A stretch of 11,635 nucleotides of DNA from the NCBI GenBank assembly GCA_050331455.1, contig JBHJGV010000037.1:1-11635 (forward strand). Direction: 5' to 3'. Source of the DNA: CAYUYV01 sp050331455 (GTDB taxonomy: Bacteria > Pseudomonadota > Alphaproteobacteria > JAJFIK01). Shown in pieces: positions 6,281 through 11,635 of this stretch (its first letter is position 1; the number at the start of each line of letters is the position of its first letter). Under the pieces are notes generated by a model, which was not told the DNA's origin, ran no database searches, and worked only from the letters and a program-made list of their open reading frames with translations. The translations under genes and the position numbers were made by a program.

Positions 6281-7291
6281 ATGGCGGTTCGTGTAGCAAT
6301 CAACGGGTTCGGACGGATCGGCCGCCTCGTTCTGCGCGGCATTATCGAGAGCGGGCGCACCGATATCGAGGTGGTCGCGATCAACGATCTGGGCTCGGTG
6401 GAAACCAATGCACATCTGCTGCAATACGATTCCGTGCACGGCCGGTTTCCGGGTAAGGTCACAGTCGACGGCGACACGATGGATGTGGGCCGCGGACCGA
6501 TCAAGGTGACCGCGATCCGCAATCCCGAAGAGCTTCCCTGGGGCGCCATGAATATCGACGTGGCCCTGGAATGCACCGGGCTGTTCACAGACCGGGGCAA
6601 GGCCGCCGCCCATCTGGCGGCCGGCGCCAAGAAAGTGCTGATTTCCGCGCCCGGCAAGGAAGCGGACCTGACGGTCGTGTTCGGCATCAATGACGACAAG
6701 ATCGAGCCCGGCCACCAGGTCATTTCCAATGCGTCGTGCACGACCAATTGCCTGGCGCCCGTGGCCCATGTGCTCAACCAGGCCGTCGGCATCGAACATG
6801 GCTACATGACCACGGTGCACGCCTATACCGGCGATCAGCGGGTGCTCGACGCCCTGCACGGCGATCTGCGCCGGGCCCGCTCCGCCGCCCAGGCCATGAT
6901 CCCGACCTCGACCGGTGCCGCCCGGGCCGTCGGCCTCGTGCTGCCGGAACTCAAGGGCAAGCTCGACGGCACCGCCATCCGGGTGCCGACGCCGAATGTC
7001 TCCATGATCGACCTCGTCTTCACGCCGAGCCGCGAGACCTCGGTGGACGAGATCAACAACGCCGTGCTGGCAGCGTCCCAGACCAGCCGGCTGCAGGGCG
7101 TTCTGGCGGTCAACGAGGCGCCGCTCGTCTCCATCGACTTCAACCACGACTCCCATTCCTCCACCTTCGACATGACCCAGACCCAGGTGCTGGAGGGTCG
7201 CCTCGTCCGGGTGTTGAGCTGGTACGACAATGAATGGGGTTTCTCGAACCGGATGGCCGACACGGCCGTCGCCATGGGCCGGCTTGTGTAA
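6281..7291 (+). CDS. gap: Type I glyceraldehyde-3-phosphate dehydrogenase
   Basis: Catalyses the reversible oxidation and phosphorylation of glyceraldehyde 3-phosphate to 1,3-bisphosphoglycerate. The 336 residues are full length: Rossmann motif INGFGRIGR (7-15), catalytic SNASCTTNC with Cys153, His180 in the TTVHAYTGDQ segment, DLRRAR (195-200), IPTSTGAARAVGLVLPELKG, and the C-terminal SWYDNEWGFSNRMADT. Cofactor preference is unclear: the acidic residue after the second strand (INDL, D36) favours NAD, but the segment classically Leu-Pro in NAD enzymes reads Ala-Leu here (A191-L192). The symbol gap is used without choosing between glycolytic and gluconeogenic/Calvin isoforms. GAGGGAGAAGG just upstream of ATG 6281 is a strong ribosome-binding site. 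It precedes pgk, whose product uses its product. Confidence 0.96.
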   Translation: MAVRVAINGFGRIGRLVLRGIIESGRTDIEVVAINDLGSVETNAHLLQYDSVHGRFPGKVTVDGDTMDVGRGPIKVTAIRNPEELPWGAMNIDVALECTGLFTDRGKAAAHLAAGAKKVLISAPGKEADLTVVFGINDDKIEPGHQVISNASCTTNCLAPVAHVLNQAVGIEHGYMTTVHAYTGDQRVLDALHGDLRRARSAAQAMIPTSTGAARAVGLVLPELKGKLDGTAIRVPTPNVSMIDLVFTPSRETSVDEINNAVLAASQTSRLQGVLAVNEAPLVSIDFNHDSHSSTFDMTQTQVLEGRLVRVLSWYDNEWGFSNRMADTAVAMGRLV

Positions 7292-7305
7292 GATCGGCTT
7301 CCTTT

Positions 7306-7340
7306 GGGCCCGCCCGGATCAGGGGTGAACGGACGGGCCC
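7306..7340. other. 7-bp inverted repeat between gap and pgk
   Basis: GGGCCCG (7306-7312) pairs with CGGGCCC (7334-7340) across a 21-base loop. It lies 15 bases after the gap stop codon and is not followed by a T-run. It could be an mRNA-stabilising or weak attenuating hairpin that sets different levels for gap and pgk. GC-rich background makes chance pairing possible. Confidence 0.35.
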
Positions 7341-7398
7341 GGGACACGCGTTTTCGATACTCGACGGATCTTTCTTGGCGATGGAGGGGCTTCATCCC

Positions 7399-8610
7399 AT
7401 GGCACAGCGCTTCAAGACACTCGATGATCTCGCTGCGGAGGGCGGGACCTCGGGCAAGACGGTCCTGGTCCGCCTCGATCTGAACGTTCCCACCGAAAAC
7501 GGCACCGTCACGGACGCCACGCGGATCGAACGCAGCGCCCGAACCCTGAAGGACCTCGCTGCTGCCGGCGCGCGGGTGGTCATGCTGTCCCATTTCGGCC
7601 GCCCGAAAGGGCAGGTCGTCCCGGACATGTCCCTGCAACCGGTGGTCCAGGCCGTCGCCGATGTTCTGGGCGCGCCCGTCGCCTTTGCCGAGGACTGTGT
7701 GGGCGAACCGGCCCGCCGGGTCATCAGCAGTCTGAGCGACGGCACCTTCGCCGTTCTGGAGAACACCCGCTTCCACGCCGGCGAGGAAAAGAACGATCCG
7801 GACTTTACCCGGGCCCTTGCCGCCCTCGGCGACGTTTTCGTGGCCGACGCCTTCTCCGCGGCCCACCGGGCCCATGCGAGCACGGAAGGCCTCGCCCATC
7901 ACCTGCCCACCTATGCCGGGCGGGCCATGGAGGCGGAACTGGCGGCCCTGGAGACCGCTCTCACGGCTCCGGACCGGCCGGTCGTGGCCGTGGTCGGCGG
8001 CGCCAAGATTTCCTCCAAGCTGGACCTGCTCAACAATCTGATCGCCAGGGTGGACAAGCTCGTCATCGGCGGCGGCATGGCCAACACCTTCCTGGCCGCC
8101 GAGGGGACGGCCGTCGGCGCCTCCCTGTGCGAGCACGACCTGGCCGACACGGCCCGGGCCATCATGGCGGCGGCAAAGGACCAGGACTGTGAGATCATTC
8201 TGCCGGCGGACGGCGTGGTGGCGCGGGAGTTCCGGGCCGAGGCGCCCTCCCGTACCGTGCCCATCGATGCGGTGGGAACGGACGATATGATCCTCGACGT
8301 CGGCACGGATACGGTCCAGCACATCGCCCGGGTCTTCGACGAGGCCAAGACCGTCGTCTGGAATGGCCCGCTGGGCGCCTTTGAGATCACGCCCTTCGAC
8401 AACGGCACGAACATGGCCGCCCGGCATGCCGCCCTGCTCACCCGGTCGGGCCGGCTCACCTCCGTGGCCGGCGGCGGCGACACCGTCGCCGCGCTCAACC
8501 GCGCCGGTGCGTCCGAGGATTTTACCTATATCTCCACCGCCGGCGGCGCCTTCCTGGAATGGCTGGAGGGCAAAAGCCTCCCGGGTGTCGAGATCCTCTA
8601 TCGGGCCTGA
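7399..8610 (+). CDS. pgk: Phosphoglycerate kinase
   Basis: Transfers phosphate between 1,3-bisphosphoglycerate and ADP, the step next to GAPDH in glycolysis, gluconeogenesis and the Calvin cycle. The 403 residues match the family. Motifs in order: VRLDLNVP (24-31), SHFGRPKG (64-71), ENTRFHAGEEKND, ADAFSAAHRAHAS, VVGGAKISSKLDLL, the GGGMANTFL loop, WNGPLGAFE, VAGGGDTVAAL and STAGGAFLEWLEG. The nucleotide-binding segment reads STAGGA where many bacteria have STGGGA. Start ATG 7399 is chosen because GGAGGGG lies nine bases upstream and MAQRFKTLDD matches the family N-terminus; an ATG at 7381 adds six residues and the frame stays open even further back. The gene is 107 bases after gap, same strand, consistent with co-expression. 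Confidence 0.96.
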   Translation: MAQRFKTLDDLAAEGGTSGKTVLVRLDLNVPTENGTVTDATRIERSARTLKDLAAAGARVVMLSHFGRPKGQVVPDMSLQPVVQAVADVLGAPVAFAEDCVGEPARRVISSLSDGTFAVLENTRFHAGEEKNDPDFTRALAALGDVFVADAFSAAHRAHASTEGLAHHLPTYAGRAMEAELAALETALTAPDRPVVAVVGGAKISSKLDLLNNLIARVDKLVIGGGMANTFLAAEGTAVGASLCEHDLADTARAIMAAAKDQDCEIILPADGVVAREFRAEAPSRTVPIDAVGTDDMILDVGTDTVQHIARVFDEAKTVVWNGPLGAFEITPFDNGTNMAARHAALLTRSGRLTSVAGGGDTVAALNRAGASEDFTYISTAGGAFLEWLEGKSLPGVEILYRA

Positions 8611-8712
8611 AACGCCCGCCCTGCCCTCCCCGGCCGGGCGGTCCCGGACGGAGACGGCGTCCCCTTTCCTAGCCGACCGGACCGTCGGCCCCAATCCGTT
8701 CAGGAGGCTCCC

Positions 8713-9747
8713 ATGATTGACGAACTCGTCCAGACCGCGCAGGCCATGGTGGCCCCCGGACAGGGTATTCTGGCCGCTGACGAAAGCTCCGGCACGATCA
8801 AGAAGCGCTTCGATCAGATCAATACGGAATCGACCGAAACCAACCGGCGCGATTATCGCGAGATGCTGTTCGGAACGACCGACGCCATGCGCGACTACAT
8901 TTCCGGCGTGATCCTGTTCGACGAGACGATCCGCCAGTCCGCCGCCGACGGCACGCCCTTCGTGCAGATGCTGCAGGCCACGGGCAGCATCCCCGGCATC
9001 AAAGTGGATGCGGGTGCCAAGGATCTGGCGGGCGCACCGGGCGAAAAGATCACGGAGGGTCTCGACGGTCTGCGCGAGCGCCTGGCCGAGTATTACGCCA
9101 TGGGCGCGCGCTTTGCGAAATGGCGCGCCGTGATCGACATTTCCCGGGAGGGCGGCGCGGCCATGCCGAGCGCCTATTGTATCAAGGCCAATGCCCATGC
9201 CCTCGCCCGCTATGCGGCCCTGTGCCAGGAAGCCAGCATCGTGCCCATCGTGGAGCCGGAGGTCCTGATGGACGGCGACCACGACATCGACCGCTGCTTC
9301 GAGGTCACGGATTATACGCTCAAGGAGCTTTACAACGCGCTCCACGAACAGCGGGTGCTGCTTGAGGGCTCCATCCTCAAGCCGAACATGGTCGTCTCCG
9401 GCAAGCTGTGCCCGCGCCAGGCCGGCATCGACGAGGTGGCCGAAAAAACCGTACGCTGCCTGAAGCGGACCGTGCCCTCGGCCGTGCCCGGCATCGTTTT
9501 CCTGTCCGGCGGCCAGTCCGACGAGGATGCGACCGCCCATCTCGATGCCATGAACCGGGGCTACGACATGCCTTGGGCGCTCAGCTTCTCCTATGGCAGG
9601 GCGCTGCAGCAGGCGGCCTTGAAAGCCTGGGGCGGTCGGGCCGAAAATGTTGCGGCGGCGCGGGAGGCGTTCCGCCACCGGGCGCGGATGAATGGATTGG
9701 CGGCAAAAGGCGAATGGACCGGAGACCTGGAGCGGAAGGTGGCCTGA
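8713..9747 (+). CDS. Class I fructose-bisphosphate aldolase
   Basis: Cleaves fructose 1,6-bisphosphate to dihydroxyacetone phosphate and glyceraldehyde 3-phosphate, or joins them in gluconeogenesis and the Calvin cycle. This is the Schiff-base (metal-independent) class, resembling the animal/plant enzymes rather than class II Fba. Visible residues: ILAADESSGTIKKRF (19-33, with D23), FAKWRAVI (K136), VEPEVL (E181) and the Schiff-base lysine K223 in ILKPNMV. LSGGQSDEDATAHL and WALSFSYGRALQ form the phosphate-binding region. Length is 344 residues; the C-terminus lacks the terminal tyrosine of vertebrate aldolases. A perfect AGGAGG (8702-8707) precedes ATG 8713. A six-base stem (GCCGAC 8672-8677/GTCGGC 8684-8689) lies in the 102-base gap after pgk. 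The 3' end overlaps the presumed thiE start. Confidence 0.95.
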   Translation: MIDELVQTAQAMVAPGQGILAADESSGTIKKRFDQINTESTETNRRDYREMLFGTTDAMRDYISGVILFDETIRQSAADGTPFVQMLQATGSIPGIKVDAGAKDLAGAPGEKITEGLDGLRERLAEYYAMGARFAKWRAVIDISREGGAAMPSAYCIKANAHALARYAALCQEASIVPIVEPEVLMDGDHDIDRCFEVTDYTLKELYNALHEQRVLLEGSILKPNMVVSGKLCPRQAGIDEVAEKTVRCLKRTVPSAVPGIVFLSGGQSDEDATAHLDAMNRGYDMPWALSFSYGRALQQAALKAWGGRAENVAAAREAFRHRARMNGLAAKGEWTGDLERKVA

Positions 9748-10442
9748 CGGCGCCGACCGACACGAATGAATGGGGCGGCAGGGATCCCAAGCGGGGTCCC
9801 TGCCGTCTCTATCTGATCACGCCACCGGTGATCGACGATCTCGACGTCTTCGCGGATCTCTTGCGCGAGGCCCTTGACGGCGGCGACGTGGCGTGCCTAC
9901 AGCTTCGTCTGAAGCATGTGCCGGAGGTTGAACTCCAACGCGCCTACGAACGACTGGGGCCCATCGCCCGGGACCGGGACGTGGCCGTGATCGTGAATGA
10001 CCGGCCGGATCTGGCAGTCCAATGGGACGCGGACGGCGCCCATGTGGGTCAACAGGACATGCCGGCGGACGAAGCGCGCCGGATCCTGGGTCGGGATCGC
10101 ATTCTGGGCATCACCTGTCACGCGTCCCGGCATCTGGCGATGGAAGCGGGTGAAGGGGGCGCTGATTACGTGGCCTTCGGGGCGTTTTTTCCGTCGTCGA
10201 CCAAGGACGCGCCGACGCGGGCGGATCCAAAGCTTTTGACGTGGTGGTCAGAGCTTTTCGAAATTCCCTGTGTCGCGATCGGTGGAATCACGGTTGAAAA
10301 TGCCGGCATCCTGGTGCAAGCGGGTGCCGATTTCTTGGCGGTCGCGGGTGGCGTGTGGTCTTACCCGAAGGGTCCGGCCGAGGCCGTGGCGGCGTTCACG
10401 GCCCTTTTCGACGGGAGCAGTGGGGGTCCCGGCAGGACGTAA
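9714..10442 (+). CDS. thiE: Thiamine-phosphate synthase
   Basis: Joins hydroxymethylpyrimidine diphosphate and hydroxyethylthiazole phosphate to thiamine phosphate, the precursor of thiamine diphosphate. The TIM-barrel core runs from about residue 30 to 232: RLYLITPP, CLQLRLK, VNDRPDLA, GAHVGQQDMP, LGITCHAS, YVAFGAFFPSSTKD, PCVAIGGIT and FLAVAGGVW, covering the substrate, diphosphate and Mg sites. LGITCHAS differs from the more usual LG-x-S-x-H form. ATG 9714 is the only ATG, GTG or TTG codon between the overlap and the core; it overlaps the aldolase gene by 34 bases and has AAAAGG just upstream. This gives 242 residues with a 25-30-residue non-conserved N-terminal tail, longer than the usual roughly 210. 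The overlap suggests translational coupling. Its end product is the cofactor of the transketolase encoded upstream. Confidence 0.88.
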   Translation: MDRRPGAEGGLTAPTDTNEWGGRDPKRGPCRLYLITPPVIDDLDVFADLLREALDGGDVACLQLRLKHVPEVELQRAYERLGPIARDRDVAVIVNDRPDLAVQWDADGAHVGQQDMPADEARRILGRDRILGITCHASRHLAMEAGEGGADYVAFGAFFPSSTKDAPTRADPKLLTWWSELFEIPCVAIGGITVENAGILVQAGADFLAVAGGVWSYPKGPAEAVAAFTALFDGSSGGPGRT

Positions 10443-10466
10443 CCTGAAAGATATGGATAACCCAGC

Positions 10467-11522
10467 ATGCTAGAGTTTTCTCCCCCGACCCGCGCCCGGC
10501 GCCTCCTCGCCGCCTTCGGCCTGTCCATCGGCCTGTTCATCGCCCCTGCCCCGCTCCTCGCGGGTCCCTATGAGGACGGTTTGCGTGCCTATGAGGCCGG
10601 GCAATATCAGGATGCTGCCGCCTTTTTCCGCGCCGGCGCCGAATCCGGCGACCCGCGCAGCCAGCACCTGCTCGGGATCCTCTATGTCGAGGGCAAGGGC
10701 GTCGAACAGAATGTGTCCGAGGCCATCGGCTGGCTCGCTGCCGCCGCCCAGAAAAGCCACACGGACAGCCAATACTCCATCGCGCTCATTGCCCTCGAAG
10801 GGATCGGCGGCGCTGAACAGGACCTGCAGACCGCCCTCGCCTGGCTCGAGGTCGCGGCCAATCAGGGACATCTCTACGCTCAGTTCGATCTCGGGACCAT
10901 CTATGCCGAGGACCGTTATGTCGCGCGGGACCTGAACAAGGCGTCCCTTTGGTTCTCCAAGGCCGCCCATCAGGGGCATCCGGATGCCCAGTATAATATG
11001 GGCGTGCTCTACATGACCGGCGAGGGTGTCACGCGGGACGAAAACCAGGCCCTCGAATGGTTCCGCCTCGCCGCAAACAGCGGCCAGGTCGATGCCCAGT
11101 ACAATCTGGGCGTTCTTTACACCAATGGCATCGGCGTGCCCCAGGATTTCGGGATCGCCGCGAAATATCTTCAGGAAGCGGCCAATTCCGGCCTTGCCGA
11201 CGCCCAATGGGGCCTTGGCATCCTGTCCTATCGGGGCGAAGGCATTCCCCGGAACCTGGAACAGGCCGCGCAATTGTTCCGCGAGGCCGCGGAGCAGGGA
11301 CATCCGGAAGCCCAATATATGATGTCTCGCATCTATCACCTGGGTGAGGGTGTGCCCGTGGACGCCCTCGAGGCCTATGTCTGGCTGTCCCTTGCCAGCC
11401 GTCAGGGCCGGGACGATCCCCAACTGCGCCAGGCCCTGGCCCAGGCCCTGACCCAGCAACCGCGCCAGCAGGGCGACCGCCGCGCCGCCGAACCCACCGC
11501 CCGCCTCACCGCCGTCCGCTGA
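10467..11522 (+). CDS. Exported Sel1-repeat (SLR) protein
   Basis: A 351-residue protein built almost wholly of Sel1-like repeats, an alpha/alpha solenoid used for protein-protein contacts. Residues 1-32 form a signal peptide: basic RARR, hydrophobic stretch to about 26, and cleavage probably after LLA (residue 32), so it acts in the periplasm or outer envelope. After a TPR-like helix pair (GPYEDGLRAYEAGQYQDAAA) come seven repeats of 36-37 residues at about 62-98, 99-135, 136-171, 172-207, 208-243, 244-279 and 280-315, with the AQYNLGVLY and AANSG consensus segments. The tail (316-351) is Gln/Arg/Ala-rich and probably disordered. ATG 10467 lies 24 bases after thiE, so read-through is possible; the ribosome-binding site is weak. 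Partner and function are unknown. Confidence 0.9.
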   Translation: MLEFSPPTRARRLLAAFGLSIGLFIAPAPLLAGPYEDGLRAYEAGQYQDAAAFFRAGAESGDPRSQHLLGILYVEGKGVEQNVSEAIGWLAAAAQKSHTDSQYSIALIALEGIGGAEQDLQTALAWLEVAANQGHLYAQFDLGTIYAEDRYVARDLNKASLWFSKAAHQGHPDAQYNMGVLYMTGEGVTRDENQALEWFRLAANSGQVDAQYNLGVLYTNGIGVPQDFGIAAKYLQEAANSGLADAQWGLGILSYRGEGIPRNLEQAAQLFREAAEQGHPEAQYMMSRIYHLGEGVPVDALEAYVWLSLASRQGRDDPQLRQALAQALTQQPRQQGDRRAAEPTARLTAVR

Positions 11523-11537
11523 GGTCCACACACGCCC

Positions 11538-11635
11538 GCCCTACCGTTCTCCTGCATTCCAATCCATGGACGGATCGCCCTGGCAAACGCCTCGGTTCAC
11601 AGCTATGCACGAGGGGTACACTCTGCCGGTAGGGC
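11538..11635. repeat. 9-bp perfect inverted repeat spanning the end of the window
   Basis: GCCCTACCG (11538-11546) and CGGTAGGGC (11627-11635) are exact reverse complements separated by 80 bases. The interval is non-coding as far as can be seen. The arms could close a structured RNA or be a pair of protein-binding half-sites; the right arm ends exactly at the last base, so any extension is not visible. Confidence 0.35.

Noticed and set aside
6835..9678. A 947-codon open frame on the minus strand opposite gap, pgk and the aldolase gene
   Set aside because: It is antisense to three secure enzyme genes and its protein has no family-like sequence, being rich in Gly, Arg and His. Long antisense frames are expected in GC-rich DNA with strong third-position bias.
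10467..11522. The Sel1 repeats as a DNA-level tandem repeat
   Set aside because: The units are similar only as protein; their nucleotide sequences have diverged, so this is an old repeat domain and not a recent tandem array.
10470..11531. A 353-codon minus-strand open frame opposite the Sel1 protein
   Set aside because: Its apparent internal repetition is only the mirror of the Sel1 repeats; the plus strand has a signal peptide and seven well-formed repeats.

Overview
The window reads as chromosomal core sequence from a high-GC alphaproteobacterium. The evidence is the base composition, a small DUF4164-type coiled-coil protein next to ZapA, a 6S RNA locus between zapA and the 5-formyltetrahydrofolate cyclo-ligase gene, and a gap-pgk-class I aldolase cluster next to transketolase. 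A Rhodospirillales-like lineage fits, but I inferred this from gene order and protein style, not from a phylogenetic marker. I see no insertion sequence, phage gene, tRNA, rRNA or CRISPR array.

Left part (1-857, + strand): the 3' portion of a methyl-accepting chemotaxis protein gene that enters from outside the window. It converges on the next block with only 5 bases between stop codons.

Minus-strand block (863-3412, read right to left): DUF4164-type coiled-coil protein, zapA (cell division), 6S RNA (2427-2561), 5-formyltetrahydrofolate cyclo-ligase, and a YmdB-type metallophosphoesterase. The zapA-6S RNA-cyclo-ligase order is the classical bacterial 6S neighbourhood. The RNA is recognisable by its position, its closing stem, its 3'-side hairpin and a conserved stretch in the central region.

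Divergent intergenic region (3413-4018, about 600 bp): no convincing gene. It holds two consecutive hairpins ending in a T-run (terminator-like), an inverted repeat with a LysR-type TTA-N7-TAA core, and an 11-bp tandem direct repeat. It must hold the control region for the divergent transcripts and is the least explained stretch here.

Plus-strand metabolic block (4019-10442): transketolase, glyceraldehyde-3-phosphate dehydrogenase, phosphoglycerate kinase, class I fructose-bisphosphate aldolase and thiamine-phosphate synthase. The first four interconvert triose, pentose and hexose phosphates (glycolysis/gluconeogenesis, non-oxidative pentose phosphate, and the regenerative half of the Calvin cycle if the organism has one). 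ThiE supplies the precursor of thiamine diphosphate, the transketolase cofactor, and its start overlaps the end of the aldolase gene.

Right end (10467-11522): an exported Sel1-repeat protein with seven repeats. The last 113 bases have no gene but carry a 9-bp perfect inverted repeat whose right arm is the last nine bases of the window.

I do not see an obviously new multi-gene system. The points most worth following are the non-coding ones: the 6S locus and its promoter, and the tkt leader with its hairpins and repeats.
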